Source: Streptomyces sp. NRRL S-37 (GTDB lineage: Bacteria > Actinomycetota > Actinomycetes > Streptomycetales > Streptomycetaceae). Taken from it: a DNA stretch of 64,000 bases. The DNA lies in the NCBI RefSeq assembly GCF_000721605.1, contig NZ_JOIZ01000025.1:1-64000 (forward strand), written 5' to 3'. This document shows, piece after piece, positions 25,558 to 34,734 of this stretch. Every line of letters begins with the position of its first letter. Position 1 is the stretch's first letter. The position numbers were made by a program, and so were the translations under genes. Below the pieces are notes generated by a model. That model ran no database searches, had not been told where the DNA came from, and worked only from the letters and a program-made list of their open reading frames with translations.

Positions 25558-26580
25558 ATGCGCATCGGGGTCATCGGTACGGGCCGTCTCGGCACCGTTC
25601 ACGCTCACACACTCAGCAGGCACCGCGACGTCGGCTCCCTGATCCTCACGGACGTCGATCCGGCGCGGGCCCAGGCCCTCGCCCACCGGCTCGGCGAGAC
25701 GGCGGCGCCCGGGGTGGACGAGATCTACACCTGGGGCGTGGACGCCGTGGTGATCACGGCGGCCACGTCCGCCCACGCCGATCTGATCGGCCGGGCGGCC
25801 CGCGCGGGGCTGCCGGTGTTCTGCGAGAAGCCCATCGCCCTGGACCTGGCGGGCACGTTACAGGCGATCACGGAGGTCGAGACGGCCGGGACCGTCCTGC
25901 AGATGGGGTTCCAGCGCCGCTTCGACGCCGGGTACACGGGCGCGCGGGAGGCGGTGCGCTCGGGCAGGCTCGGGCGGCTGCACACCGTACGGGCGATGGC
26001 CGGCGACGCCGAGCCCCCGCCGGCCGGGTATCTGCCGCAGTCCGGCGGGTTGTACCGGGACACCCTGATCCACGACTTCGACATGCTGCGCTGGGTGACC
26101 GGCCGGGAGGTCACGGAGGTCTACGCGGCCGGGTCCGACGCCGGTCCCGCCATGTTCCGCGAGGCGGGCGACGTGGACACCGGCGCGGCGCTCCTCACCC
26201 TCGACGACGGCACCCTCGCCACGGTCACCGCGACCCGGCTGAACGGCGCCGGCTACGACGTGCGCATGGAGCTCGCCGGGGAGCGGGACCAGATCGCCGT
26301 CGGCCTGGACGACCGTACGCCGATCGCGTCCACCGAGCCGACCGGGCCGCCGGCCGCGGACAAGCCGTGGACGGGGTTCCTGGAGCGGTTCGGGCCCGCG
26401 TACGAGGCCGAGCTGATCGCGTTCGTCGAGGTGGTGCGGGGCGAGCGGGCCAACCCGTGCGACGGGCGGGAGGCCCTCCAGGCGCTGCTGGTCGCGGAGG
26501 CGTGCGAGCTGTCCCGGCGGGAGCGCAGACCGGTCCGGCCGACGGAGCTGGTGAGCGGGGCGGCGGTGGCGTACACCTGA
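25558..26580 (+). CDS. Gfo/Idh/MocA oxidoreductase (inositol 2-dehydrogenase-like)
   Basis: A 340-residue NAD(P)-dependent dehydrogenase. The Rossmann motif GVIGTGRLG is at residues 4-12, the catalytic lysine is K91 in CEKP, and D168 with H172 lie in GGLYRDTLIHDFDMLRW, the D-x-x-x-H pair found in myo-inositol 2-dehydrogenases. It oxidises a cyclitol or sugar hydroxyl. Divergence from a GntR regulator of a ribose/inositol-class transporter supports use of the imported substrate. It ends two bases before the convergent response-regulator gene. Confidence 0.85.
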   Translation: MRIGVIGTGRLGTVHAHTLSRHRDVGSLILTDVDPARAQALAHRLGETAAPGVDEIYTWGVDAVVITAATSAHADLIGRAARAGLPVFCEKPIALDLAGTLQAITEVETAGTVLQMGFQRRFDAGYTGAREAVRSGRLGRLHTVRAMAGDAEPPPAGYLPQSGGLYRDTLIHDFDMLRWVTGREVTEVYAAGSDAGPAMFREAGDVDTGAALLTLDDGTLATVTATRLNGAGYDVRMELAGERDQIAVGLDDRTPIASTEPTGPPAADKPWTGFLERFGPAYEAELIAFVEVVRGERANPCDGREALQALLVAEACELSRRERRPVRPTELVSGAAVAYT

Positions 26581-26582
26581 GA

Positions 26583-27257
26583 TCAGCGGTCCCCGGGTTC
26601 CTCCAGGAGGCCGGCGTCGTGGGCGAGCAGGGCGATCTGGACGCGGTTGTTGAGGTTCAGCTTGGCCAGGATCCGGGAGACGTGGGTCTTGACGGTGGCC
26701 ACGCTCATGTACAGCTCGGCGGCGATGTCGGCGTTGGCCAGGCCCCGGCCCACCGCGACGGCGACCTCGCGTTCGCGGTCGTTGAGGCCTGCGACGCGTT
26801 CGCGTGCGCGTGTGCGCCGGGTGTCGGCGGCGGTGCCGGCCGCGTGGGCCATCAACTGCCGGGTGACGGTCGGCGACAGCACCGGGTCGCCGGCCGCGAC
26901 CCGGCGCACCGCGGCGACGATCTCGGCGGGCGGGGTGTCCTTGAGGACGAACCCGGCGGCCCCCGCGCGGAGCGCACGCAGCACCTGCTCGTCGGCGTGG
27001 AAGGTGGTGAGCACCACGACCTGCGGGGCGTCCTCGCGGCGGCGCAGCGACTCGGTGGCGGTGAGACCGTCCACCGTCGGCATCCGGATGTCCATGAGGA
27101 CGACGTGCGGCCGGGTGCGGTCGACGAGCGCCTCGACCTCGCCGCCGTCGGCGGCCTCACCGACGATCTCGATGTCGTCGGCGCCGCCCATCATGAAGGA
27201 CAGCCCGGCCCGCACCAGCGGGTCGTCGTCGACGAGGAGCACTCTGATCGCAGTCAT
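26583..27257 (-). CDS. NarL/FixJ-type response regulator
   Basis: A 224-residue response regulator. The receiver domain has the acidic pair D11/D12, phospho-acceptor D56 in VVLMDIRMP, T84-T85 and K106 in FVLKDTPP. The LuxR-type helix-turn-helix is near 158-215 (LNDREREVAVAVGRGLANAD, then SVATVKTHVSRILAKL). It pairs with the histidine kinase transcribed just before it, 58 bp upstream. The signal and targets are unknown. Confidence 0.92.
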   Translation of the reverse strand: MTAIRVLLVDDDPLVRAGLSFMMGGADDIEIVGEAADGGEVEALVDRTRPHVVLMDIRMPTVDGLTATESLRRREDAPQVVVLTTFHADEQVLRALRAGAAGFVLKDTPPAEIVAAVRRVAAGDPVLSPTVTRQLMAHAAGTAADTRRTRARERVAGLNDREREVAVAVGRGLANADIAAELYMSVATVKTHVSRILAKLNLNNRVQIALLAHDAGLLEEPGDR

Positions 27258-27315
27258 GGGCCGTAGGTAATCACGGCCGGGCGGGGCGGGGACACACGCA
27301 CCGGCCGGTCCCGGT

Positions 27316-28575
27316 TCAGTCCCACGGCAGCCTGGCCCGTACCTCGAACCCGCCGCCGGGGGCGGGCCCGTGCTCCAGGGTGCCGCCCGCCAGGGTCGCC
27401 CGTTCGGTGAGGCCGATCAGGCCCTGCCCGGCGCCGGGCACATGCGGTACGTCCCCCTCCGGCGCGGGGTTGCGCACGGTCACGGTGAGGCCCTCCCCCG
27501 GGCCGCCGGTGACCGACACGGTGACCTCCGTGCCGGGGGCGTGCTTGCGGGCGTTGGTCAGGCCCTCCTGGGCGATGCGGTAGGCGGTGCGGCCGACGGA
27601 GGCGGGGACGGCGGCCGGGTCGGTGACCCGCTGGTCCAGGGTGACCTTCATGCCGGCCTCCCGGGACTCGGCGGCCAGGGTGTCGAGCGCCGCGAGCGTC
27701 GGCTGCGGCCGGCCCGCGTCGTCGGCGTCGCCGGCCCGCAGTACGCCGATGATCTCCCGCAGGTCCTGCAGCGCCTCGTGCGCGCTCTCCCGGATGACGC
27801 CGGCCGCCCGCGCGACCTCCTCGCGCGGGGCGTCGGGCCGGAACTCCAGGGCGCCCGCGTGCACGCTCAGCAGTGTCAGCCGGTGCGCGAGCACGTCGTG
27901 CATCTCCCGCGCGATGGCCTCCCGCGCGAGCCGCTGCGCCTGCTCGGCCCGCAGCCGCGCCTCGGTCTCGGCCCGCCGCGCCCGGTCCCGCAGGCTCAGC
28001 ATGAGCTGCCGTTTGGACCGTACGAACATGCCCCAGCCGACGGTCGCGGCCGTCAGCGCGACGACGAGGACGAGCGCGGCGAGATACGGCAGGTCGGGGT
28101 CGGGGCGCCACCAGAAGTACAGCGGGACGAGCACTGTCTGGATACCGCCCGCCCAGGCCACGTACCGGAAGGGCCGGTGCACGGCGAGCGTGAACAGGGA
28201 AATGATCGCCACGCCGCCCGCGGTCTCCGAGACGAAGCTGACCGGGACCATCACGACGGCCAGCGCGAGCGGCCACCGCCGGCGCAGCCAGACCGCGGCG
28301 CACGCCAGCGCGCCGAGCACCTGGTCGGCGACGGCCAGCGCGTGCGGGAGGTCGTGGTTGTCGCGGAGCGTGTCGGCGCCCGCCAGGCCCACGAGCACGG
28401 CCAGCAGGAAGCAGGTGAAGTCGACGACCCAGTCACGCACGGTGCGCCGGGGCCGTCGCCCGGAGCGGGCCGCGTCGGGGTCGAGTTCGTGGATGAGGGC
28501 GGACGGGAAGAACCATCGGCGCCCCGTGAACACCGGAGCGGTCTGCGCCGCCTTGTCACCAGTCACGGTCGGCAA
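27316..28575 (-). CDS. Sensor histidine kinase (HisKA_3/NarL-type)
   Basis: A 419-residue membrane kinase. About five hydrophobic segments span residues 50-183, with almost no extracellular domain, so it probably senses something within the membrane. A charged coiled coil (RRAETEARLRAEQAQRLARE) leads to the HisKA_3 phospho-acceptor H226 in REMHDVLAHRL. The ATPase domain ends with GAGQGLIGLTERATLAGG. The start is TTG at 28575 or GTG at 28566; neither has a strong ribosome site. It forms a two-component pair with the regulator downstream. Confidence 0.9.
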   Translation of the reverse strand: MPTVTGDKAAQTAPVFTGRRWFFPSALIHELDPDAARSGRRPRRTVRDWVVDFTCFLLAVLVGLAGADTLRDNHDLPHALAVADQVLGALACAAVWLRRRWPLALAVVMVPVSFVSETAGGVAIISLFTLAVHRPFRYVAWAGGIQTVLVPLYFWWRPDPDLPYLAALVLVVALTAATVGWGMFVRSKRQLMLSLRDRARRAETEARLRAEQAQRLAREAIAREMHDVLAHRLTLLSVHAGALEFRPDAPREEVARAAGVIRESAHEALQDLREIIGVLRAGDADDAGRPQPTLAALDTLAAESREAGMKVTLDQRVTDPAAVPASVGRTAYRIAQEGLTNARKHAPGTEVTVSVTGGPGEGLTVTVRNPAPEGDVPHVPGAGQGLIGLTERATLAGGTLEHGPAPGGGFEVRARLPWD

Positions 28576-28745
28576 ATCTACGCAAGGGGCGGTCCCGGCA
28601 CGGCCGCACCGGCGGGATCGGCTACCGAAGTCGCGGCACCGCAGACTTTCGGCGCTCCGGCCGGCGTGGAGCGCCCTCTTCCGTCGGGACGGTCCCGCCG
28701 CGCGGCCGATGCGGGAGGGAGGTCCGCCGGACGAGAGTCGATGGC

Positions 28746-28946
28746 ATGAAGCAATTGCTGGAGGTTCTGGGTTTCCTCGCCCTGGTGCAAGGGGTGGCGG
28801 GTCTGGTGAGCGAGTTCGCCGGCTGGGACTGGGGGTTCGTCCACCGGTTCTCGTTCCTCGACGGTTACGAGCTCTTCGCGAGCATCGCCCTGCTGGTGCT
28901 GAGCGGCGCCCTGTTCGCCGCCGCGGAGAGCCGGAAGCCCGGCTGA
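28746..28946 (+). CDS. Small two-helix membrane protein
   Basis: A 66-residue protein with two hydrophobic helices, LLEVLGFLALVQGVAGLV (about 4-21) and FASIALLVLSGALFAAA (about 44-60), joined by WDWGFVHRFSFLDGYE. The family is not recognised beyond being a small actinobacterial membrane protein. Codon third positions are GC-rich as in neighbours, and the frame ends just before a likely terminator repeat, so it is probably real. It is divergent from the histidine kinase; a link to that signalling pair is possible but unproven. Confidence 0.65.
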   Translation: MKQLLEVLGFLALVQGVAGLVSEFAGWDWGFVHRFSFLDGYELFASIALLVLSGALFAAAESRKPG

Positions 28947-28953
28947 CGCCGCC

Positions 28954-28995
28954 GTCCGGGCGGCGGCGTCCGGACGGCGGCGTCCGGGCGGCGGC
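28954..28995. repeat. Three 14-bp tandem repeats, likely terminator
   Basis: GTCCGGGCGGCGGC, GTCCGGACGGCGGC and GTCCGGGCGGCGGC follow one another without a gap, differing at one base. They fill the gap between a plus-strand gene ending at 28946 and a minus-strand gene ending at 29017. GTCCGGAC and GCCGCC words allow several G+C-rich hairpins, so transcription may end here in both directions. Confidence 0.8.
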
Positions 28996-29016
28996 GTGCC
29001 ACCGGTGCGGCCGGGG

Positions 29017-29643
29017 TCAGGCGTTCTCCGGGAGCTCGTACGAGCCGTACGCGGGGCGGCCGGCGAAGTCGTAGGTCTGGATGGACACGCCCGCGGCGGT
29101 GATCTCTCCGCCGGTGTGCCGGAAGGCGCTCGGCATCGAGCCCTCCGGGAACAGCCGGCGCCCGGCGCCGAGGACGACCGGGAAGGTCAGCAGGTGCAGG
29201 GTGTCCACGAGGTCGAGCGCGAACAGGGACCGGGCGAGGGCGCCGCTGCCGTGCAGCTGGAGCTCGCCGTCGGTGCGCTCCTTGAGGGCGGTGACCTCCT
29301 TGGCGAGGTCACCGCGGAGCACGGTGGTGCCGGCCCATCCGGGGTCGGTGAGGCCGGCGGAGGCGACGTACTTCGGCAGCGCGTTCAGTTTTCCGGCGAC
29401 CGGGTCGGCCGGGTCGGTCATCTTCGGCCAGTACGAGGCGAAGATGTCGTACGTACGACGGCCGAGGAGGAAGGCGCCCACGCGGGAGAAGACCCCGTTG
29501 ACGAACCGGCCGAAGTCCTCGTCGCCGTAGGGGACGCTCCAGCCTCCCTGGTCGAAGCCGTCCCTGGTGTCCTCCTGGGGGCCGCCGGGGGCCTGGTAGA
29601 CGCCGTCGAGGGTGACGAAGGTGGTGACTACGAGCTTGCCCAT
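29017..29643 (-). CDS. Dihydrofolate reductase family protein (RibD C-terminal-like)
   Basis: A 208-residue protein of the RibD C-terminal/dihydrofolate-reductase fold common in actinobacteria. Typical blocks are VTTFVTLDGVYQAPGG at the N-terminus, FLLGRRTYDIFASYWP near 59-74, LQLHGSGALARSLFALDLVD and LLTFPVVLGAGRRLFP. These proteins bind NADPH; their substrates are mostly unknown and they are not the essential FolA. The ATG at 29643 is selected since MGKLVVTTFV starts the first strand. Confidence 0.82.
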   Translation of the reverse strand: MGKLVVTTFVTLDGVYQAPGGPQEDTRDGFDQGGWSVPYGDEDFGRFVNGVFSRVGAFLLGRRTYDIFASYWPKMTDPADPVAGKLNALPKYVASAGLTDPGWAGTTVLRGDLAKEVTALKERTDGELQLHGSGALARSLFALDLVDTLHLLTFPVVLGAGRRLFPEGSMPSAFRHTGGEITAAGVSIQTYDFAGRPAYGSYELPENA

Positions 29644-29810
29644 GACGGGTTCCTGCCTTCCGGGTTGTGCCGTCATCCATGCAGACGCCGTTGGGGCCCG
29701 CAACTCATCGGTGGCGCGTCAGGTGGGCGTCCGTTCGCTGCCGGCGTCGCCGGGTGCCTCCCCCAGAAGGGGTACCTCCAGCCCACCCGTGCCGCCGCGG
29801 CTGGGCAGGG

Positions 29811-30890
29811 TCAGCCGTTCTGTCCGGTCAGGGAGCCGAAGAGGCGGAGCCGGGCGATGCCGCCGTCGGGGTGGATGTCCACGCGGGCGTGGGTGGCGGT
29901 CGCGGGGGCGGGGAGGACGAAGCGGTGGCCGGTGTCGGGCTGGAGGCGGGTGCGGGGGAGGATCTCCCGCCAGTCGCCGTCGTCACCGTCCTTCACCGAG
30001 ACCGACGCCCAGCCGGCGCTGTTGCCCTTCAGGTACGCGGTGTCGATCTCCAGGGCGCGGATCCGCGCCCGGCCGGTCAGGCGGTAGCGGATCCAGTCGT
30101 GGCCCCGGTCGCGGCGGCGGCGGGTCTCCCAGCCGTCGTCCATCCTCCGGGAGCGGCCCGGCCGGATGGTGTTGACGGCCGGTGCGTAGAAGCGGTCCGA
30201 GGCGTCCTCGACCCGGCCGCCGTTCTCCAGCGCGACGACGTCGAAGGTGCCGAGTGCCGCCAGCCACTCCGGATCGGGCACGACCTCGCCGTACACGCGC
30301 AGCCGGGCGATGCCGCCGTCGGGGTACTGCTTGAGGCGCAGGTGGGTGAAGCGCTGTCCGTCCGTGACGGCGAAGCCGTTGGCCGCGTGGCCGCCGACCG
30401 GGGTGCGCGGGACGAGCGTCGTCCACGTCACGTCGTCCGAGAGCAGTTCCTCCGGGGACGGGGAGCCCGCCACCGACGTGCCCTGGACGGACACGGCCCG
30501 CGGGTGGTTGCCGCGGAAGTGGGCGGTGTCCACGACGATCCCGCGGACGACTCCGGGGGCGCCGAGCCGGATCAGCGCCCAGTCGTGGTCCTCGTCCGCC
30601 GGCCAGGGGTGTGCGGCGGAGGTGCCGCGCCGGCGCCGGGTCTCCCAGCCGTCCATGATCTTGCCCTTGTGTCCGAAGCGCCCGGGGTCGAACTCGGCGC
30701 GCCCGGGCAGCAGGAGGTTCTCGCGCGGGGCGAAGAACTCGTCGTTGGCGGCGACGACCCCGGCGCCGAGCCGGCGGTCGGCGAGGTCGACGTGGTGGGT
30801 GAAGGGGAGGTCGGCGGTGCGGTAGTCCGCGTAGGGGTCGCCGCCGCTGTAGGGGGGTGCGTCGCCGGTGAAGCTCTCGATCGCCGTCAC
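29811..30890 (-). CDS. alc: Allantoicase
   Basis: A 359-residue allantoicase, which hydrolyses allantoate to ureidoglycolate and urea in purine breakdown. The protein is two copies of the allantoicase repeat: [12 protein letters not shown], then HDWALIRLG and TAHFRGNHP in the first, and [20 protein letters not shown], then DTAYLKGNS in the second. Each repeat closes with PDGGIARLR. The GTG start at 30890 overlaps the allantoinase stop (GTGA), so the two consecutive pathway enzymes are translationally coupled. Confidence 0.95.
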   Translation of the reverse strand: MTAIESFTGDAPPYSGGDPYADYRTADLPFTHHVDLADRRLGAGVVAANDEFFAPRENLLLPGRAEFDPGRFGHKGKIMDGWETRRRRGTSAAHPWPADEDHDWALIRLGAPGVVRGIVVDTAHFRGNHPRAVSVQGTSVAGSPSPEELLSDDVTWTTLVPRTPVGGHAANGFAVTDGQRFTHLRLKQYPDGGIARLRVYGEVVPDPEWLAALGTFDVVALENGGRVEDASDRFYAPAVNTIRPGRSRRMDDGWETRRRRDRGHDWIRYRLTGRARIRALEIDTAYLKGNSAGWASVSVKDGDDGDWREILPRTRLQPDTGHRFVLPAPATATHARVDIHPDGGIARLRLFGSLTGQNG

Positions 30891-32257
30891 GGTGGTCCGG
30901 TCCTGCCTTTCGGGTGTCGGTGGGGGCGGGTGAGCAGCCGGCCCTTCGGTGCGGTGAACGCGCCGTCGGCGAGGATGCGTTCGCCGCGCAGCCAGGTGGA
31001 CTTCACGACGCCGTACAGGGTCCTGCCCGCGTACGCCGTCACACGGTTGCGGTGCTGGAGCGCCGCCGGGTCGACGGTGAAGGTCTCGTCGGGGGCGAGG
31101 ACGGCGAAGTCGGCGTCATGACCGGGCGCGATGGCGCCCTTGCGCGCGTCGAGTCCGACGAGCGCCGCCGTGCGCGCCGACATCCAGCGCACCACGTCCT
31201 CCAGGCCGTGGCCGCGCCGGCGGGCCTCGGTCCAGACGGCCGGCAGGCTGAGCTGGAGGCCGGAGATGCCGCCCCAGGCGGTGGCGAAGTCGTCCGTCTT
31301 GAGGTCGGCGGTGGACGGGGAGTGGTCGGTGACGACGCAGTCGATGGTGCCGTCCGCCAGGGCCTGCCAGAGCAGGTCCTGGTTGACGGCCTCGCGGATG
31401 GGCGGGCAGCACTTGAACTCGCTGGCCCCGTCCGGGACTTCCTCCGCGGTGAGGGTGAGGTAGTGGGGGCAGGTCTCGACGGTGACGCGTACGCCGTCCG
31501 CCTTGGCCGCGGCGATCACGGGGAGCGCGTCGCCGGAGGAGAGGTGGAGTACGTGCACCCGCGCGCCCCGGCGTTTCGCCTGGTCGACGAGGTGCGCGAC
31601 GGCGGTGTTCTCGGCGTCGCGCGGGCGTGAGGCGAGGAAGTCGGCGTACTTCGGGCCGCCGTGCCGCGGGGCGGCGGCGAGGTGGTGCGGGTCCTCGGCG
31701 TGCACGGTCAGCAGGCCGTCGAAGGCGGCGATCTCCGCCAGGGTCCGGGCCAGTCGCTCCTGGTCGAGGGGCGGGAACTCGTCGACGCCCGACGGTGACA
31801 GGAAGGCCTTGAAGCCGAAGACGCCGGCCTCGTGCAGCGGGCGCAGGTCCTCGACGTTGTCCGGCAGGGCGCCGCCCCAGAAGCCGACGTCGATATGGGC
31901 CTTGTCGGCGGCGGCCCGCCGTTTGGTGCGCAGGTGGCCGACGGTGGTGGTGGGCGGGAGGGAGTTGAGCGGCATGTCGATCAGCGTGGTGATGCCGCCG
32001 GCCGCCGCGGCGCGGGTGGCGGTCCAGAAGCCTTCCCACTCGGTGCGGCCGGGGTCGTTGACGTGCACGTGGGTGTCGACCAGGCCGGGCAGCAGGACGT
32101 CGTCGCCGAGGTCCTCCAGGCGGGCGCCGCCGGGGACGGGCGCGTCGTACGGCAGGACGGCGGTGATCGTGCCGCCGGCGACCGTGACGGACGCGGCGCG
32201 CGTCCCCTCGGGGGTGAGGACGCGTGTGGAGCGCAGCACCTGTTCGGCGTCGGACAC
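30887..32257 (-). CDS. allB: Allantoinase
   Basis: A 456-residue metal-dependent amidohydrolase opening the allantoin ring to allantoate. Metal ligands are all visible: H63 and H65 in [11 protein letters not shown], the carboxylated lysine K150 in FGFKAFLS, H186 in TVHAEDP, H238 in [10 protein letters not shown], and D311 in VVTDHSP. GTG at 32257 is preferred because it lies six bases after AGGAGG. A perfect TTCAAC-N5-GTTGAA palindrome lies 32 bp upstream, and the gene is divergent from the IclR-type regulator, the classical arrangement for AllR control. Confidence 0.95.
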   Translation of the reverse strand: MSDAEQVLRSTRVLTPEGTRAASVTVAGGTITAVLPYDAPVPGGARLEDLGDDVLLPGLVDTHVHVNDPGRTEWEGFWTATRAAAAGGITTLIDMPLNSLPPTTTVGHLRTKRRAAADKAHIDVGFWGGALPDNVEDLRPLHEAGVFGFKAFLSPSGVDEFPPLDQERLARTLAEIAAFDGLLTVHAEDPHHLAAAPRHGGPKYADFLASRPRDAENTAVAHLVDQAKRRGARVHVLHLSSGDALPVIAAAKADGVRVTVETCPHYLTLTAEEVPDGASEFKCCPPIREAVNQDLLWQALADGTIDCVVTDHSPSTADLKTDDFATAWGGISGLQLSLPAVWTEARRRGHGLEDVVRWMSARTAALVGLDARKGAIAPGHDADFAVLAPDETFTVDPAALQHRNRVTAYAGRTLYGVVKSTWLRGERILADGAFTAPKGRLLTRPHRHPKGRTGPP

Positions 32258-32288
32258 CCGGGGCCTCCTGACCTTCCGCCGGATGGAA

Positions 32289-32305
32289 TTCAACGTTCTG
32301 TTGAA
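32289..32305. promoter_or_regulatory. AllR operator candidate before allantoinase
   Basis: TTCAACGTTCTGTTGAA is a perfect 6-bp inverted repeat around five bases, 32 bp before the allantoinase start. The core GTTCTGTTGA recurs, inverted, at 34592-34601 before malate synthase. Confidence 0.65.
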
Positions 32306-32380
32306 GGAGTCTTCACCGCCGGTTCCGGGCCGTCAAGGGAGAATCGACCCGCGACACGGATCGACGACCATCCCTGGACG

Positions 32381-32419
32381 ATTCCGCAAAGCGGAATTAT
32401 ACTTCCGTTCAGCAGAACG
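32381..32419. promoter_or_regulatory. Paired palindromes before the IclR-type regulator
   Basis: ATTCCGC-AAA-GCGGAAT (32381-32397) is a perfect palindrome of the type bound by IclR-family proteins. CGTTC-AGCA-GAACG (32406-32419) follows and shares GTTCwGywGAA with the allantoinase box. They lie 80-118 bp before the regulator start, suggesting autoregulation. Confidence 0.6.
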
Positions 32420-32498
32420 CGGCTCCGCGCAAGCGGGCCGCCGGCCGGCCGCCGGGTAGGCTTCTGCCCTTCCTGCCAGGCCCCGAAAGGAACGCGCC

Positions 32499-33305
32499 GT
32501 GCCGACGTCCAGCGCCAGCACCAACGACTCCGCCCGGTCCGCCGCCGGTGGCGGCGTGCAGTCCCTCGAGCGCGCCTTCGATCTGCTCGAGCGGATGGCG
32601 GACGCGGGCGGCGAGGTCGGCCTGAGCGAGCTGTCCGCGAGCAGCGGGCTTCCCCTGCCGACCATCCACCGTCTGATGCGCACGCTCGTCGCCTGCGGTT
32701 ACGTACGCCAGCAGGCCAACCGCCGGTACGCGCTGGGCCCGCGACTGATCCGGCTCGGCGAGTCCGCCTCCCGGCTGCTCGGCACCTGGGCGCGGCCGTA
32801 TCTGGCCCGCCTGGTGGAGGAGACCGGCGAGACGGCGAACATGGCGCTGCTCGACGGGGACGAGGTCGTGTACGTGGCGCAGGTGCCGTCGAAGCACTCC
32901 ATGCGGATGTTCACCGAGGTGGGCCGGCGCGTCCTGCCGCACTCCACGGGCGTGGGCAAGGCCCTGCTGGCCGGTTTCCCGCCGGAGGAGGTGCGGGCCC
33001 TGCTCGGCCGCACCGGCATGCCCGCCGCGACGGACAGGACCATCACCACACCGGACGGCTTCCTCGCCGCGCTGGAGGACGTGCGCCGCCTGGGCTACGC
33101 GATGGACGACAACGAGCAGGAGATCGGCGTCCGCTGCCTCGCCGTACCGGTGCCGGACTCCCCCACGGCGGCGGCGATCTCCATCTCGGGCCCGGCGGGG
33201 CGGGTCACGGAGTCGGCGACGGAGAAGATCGTGCCGGTGCTCCGGCAGGTCGCGGCGGAACTCTCCGAGGCGCTCGCCACGCCGGGCACCGGCCCCACGA
33301 GCTGA
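32499..33305 (+). CDS. allR: IclR-family regulator AllR
   Basis: A 268-residue IclR-type regulator. The N-terminal winged helix (QSLERAFDLLERMADAGGEV, then GLPLPTIHRLMRTLVACGYV) covers about residues 20-80. The effector domain follows, with GVGKALLAGFPPEEVRALL and DNEQEIGVRCLAVPV. Its place beside divergent allantoinase and allantoicase genes matches the AllR regulator of Streptomyces coelicolor, which represses allantoin genes and responds to allantoate or glyoxylate-type ligands. The start is GTG at 32499 after GAAAGGAA. Confidence 0.9.
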   Translation: MPTSSASTNDSARSAAGGGVQSLERAFDLLERMADAGGEVGLSELSASSGLPLPTIHRLMRTLVACGYVRQQANRRYALGPRLIRLGESASRLLGTWARPYLARLVEETGETANMALLDGDEVVYVAQVPSKHSMRMFTEVGRRVLPHSTGVGKALLAGFPPEEVRALLGRTGMPAATDRTITTPDGFLAALEDVRRLGYAMDDNEQEIGVRCLAVPVPDSPTAAAISISGPAGRVTESATEKIVPVLRQVAAELSEALATPGTGPTS

Positions 33306-33328
33306 TCGGGGCGCGCGTCCACCCGCGC

Positions 33329-33391
33329 GGTGACGGGCCGTGCGTCAGCCACGTGGCGACGGGCCTCGCGTCAGCCCCGCGGTGACGGGCC
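33329..33391. repeat. 26-bp tandem repeat, 2.4 copies
   Basis: Units starting GGTGACGGGCC, GGCGACGGGCC and GGTGACGGGCC are spaced 26 bp apart; each full unit also contains GCGTCAGCC. The second unit contains the stop codon of the DUF5955 gene (33371-33373, minus strand), so the array extends from coding sequence into the intergenic gap. Confidence 0.8.
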
Positions 33392-33685
33392 GAACAGGTC
33401 CACCGCCTCACGCAGTTCCCGCACACCCTGCCCCAGCGCGCTCACCGAGCCGATCGCGCCCGCGATCAGCAGCAGGGAGCGGCGCAGCCGGGGGATCTCG
33501 GGATCGCCCGCGGCGGCCATCCCGGCCAGTGCGGCGAGTTCCTCCTCCGCGATGCTCCGGTCCCGGAAGTCCCCGGGATGGGCGGCGAGCTGACGGCGTA
33601 ACCGGGACACGGCGGAGCGCAGCTCCGCCACCCGTGGGTCCACCTGACTGCCGGGCACACGCCTTTGCTCCACGCTGCGCAACAC
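33371..33685 (-). CDS. DUF5955 family protein
   Basis: A 104-residue helical protein of a small Streptomyces family (DUF5955). The pattern VDPRVAELRSAVSRLRRQLA, then SIAEEELAALAGM, then IPRLRRSLLLIAGAIGSVSA is its body, largely amphipathic helices; no function is known. It lies between allR and a nucleotidyltransferase, a position I recall it holding in related genomes. The start is uncertain: GTG at 33685, TTG at 33682 or GTG at 33673 all lie near GGGGGAGGA. The last residues (FGPSPRG) are encoded by a 26-bp tandem repeat. Confidence 0.75.
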   Translation of the reverse strand: MLRSVEQRRVPGSQVDPRVAELRSAVSRLRRQLAAHPGDFRDRSIAEEELAALAGMAAAGDPEIPRLRRSLLLIAGAIGSVSALGQGVRELREAVDLFGPSPRG

Positions 33686-33839
33686 AGTCCTCCCCCTGGC
33701 ACGTCGTCGTGCGCCTCCCCGACCGGCCGCGGCGCCCCGCCGGCCGGTCGCGCCAGTAAACGCCACCCCGGCCCCCTCGCGCCAGTCCGCTGCGTCATCG
33801 AGTTGTTCCACAGCGTGACGAGGTGGCCCCGGGCGTCCG

Positions 33840-33875
33840 CCACGCGCCGTCCCGCCGCCACGCGCCGTCCCGCCG
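33840..33875. repeat. 18-bp tandem duplication
   Basis: CCACGCGCCGTCCCGCCG occurs twice in direct succession (33840-33857, 33858-33875). It lies in the promoter region of the nucleotidyltransferase that starts at 33905. Confidence 0.85.
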
Positions 33876-33904
33876 CCGCGCGGCGGGTGCGGTATGCAGG
33901 ACGT

Positions 33905-34522
33905 ATGACGACACATCACAGGGGCGGGGACACCACCGCGGAGGTCGTGGGGCTGCTGCTCGCCGCGGGCGGCGGGCGGCGGCTCGGCGGGCGGCCCAAG
34001 GCGCTGCTCACGCACCGGGGCCGGCCGCTGGTGGAGCACGCGGTGGGGGTCCTCCGCGCGGGCGGCTGCACCCGGGTGCACGTGGTGCTCGGCGCGCGGG
34101 CGGACGAGGTGCGCGCCCGCGCCTGCCTGCCGGACTGCGCCCTCGTGGACAACCCCGCGTGGGAGCGGGGCATGGGCACCTCCCTGCGGGCCGGCCTCGG
34201 CTCCCTGGCCGGGACGGGCGCGCGGGCGGCGCTGGTCTCGCTGGTCGACCAGCCCGGGATCGGCCCGGAGGCGGTCGCCCGGGTGCTCGCCGCCCACCAC
34301 TCCCCCGAGTCGCTCGTCTCGGCCGCCTACGACGGCGTGCGCGGCCATCCGGTGCTGTTCGGCGCCGCGCACTGGACCGGGATCGCCGCGACCGCGACCG
34401 GCGACCGGGGGGCACGCGCCTATCTGAAGGAGCACGCGGAACAACTCGTGCTCGTCGAGTGCGGTGACGTGGCCGAGGCGTACGACATCGACACCGAGGC
34501 GGATCTGGCGCACCTCGAGTGA
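33905..34522 (+). CDS. MobA-like nucleotidyltransferase
   Basis: A 205-residue NTP-transferase of the MobA/MocA type. LLLAAGGGRRLGGRPKALL near residues 16-34 is the nucleotide-binding signature, and ALVSLVDQPGIGPEAV holds the metal-binding aspartate. Such enzymes transfer CMP or GMP to the molybdopterin cofactor. Next to purine/allantoin genes this would fit maturation of a molybdenum hydroxylase such as xanthine dehydrogenase, though no such enzyme gene is in the window. ATG at 33905 begins MTTHHRGGDT. Confidence 0.82.
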   Translation: MTTHHRGGDTTAEVVGLLLAAGGGRRLGGRPKALLTHRGRPLVEHAVGVLRAGGCTRVHVVLGARADEVRARACLPDCALVDNPAWERGMGTSLRAGLGSLAGTGARAALVSLVDQPGIGPEAVARVLAAHHSPESLVSAAYDGVRGHPVLFGAAHWTGIAATATGDRGARAYLKEHAEQLVLVECGDVAEAYDIDTEADLAHLE

Positions 34523-34590
34523 GCCGGGACGGCGGTGGGTGAACAGGGTGGCACCGCACGCCACCCTCCCCCGGCCCGGAGGATCTCACC

Positions 34591-34608
34591 GTCAACAGAA
34601 CATTGAAC
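34591..34608. promoter_or_regulatory. AllR-like box before malate synthase
   Basis: On the minus strand this reads GTTCAATGTTCTGTTGAC, differing at few positions from the TTCAACGTTCTGTTGAA box before allantoinase. It lies about 127 bp before the malate synthase start and is good evidence that both genes share a regulator. Confidence 0.65.
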
Positions 34609-34734
34609 TTCCACCATGAGAAAACTACTATCCACTGCGCCAAAGATGTCCGGCCTCCGGACGGGCGCCCCCGCCGCCCCCGGGCCGACCGGCTCCCGGC
34701 GCCACGCCACGCACGCCGAAGGAAGTGACAGCTG

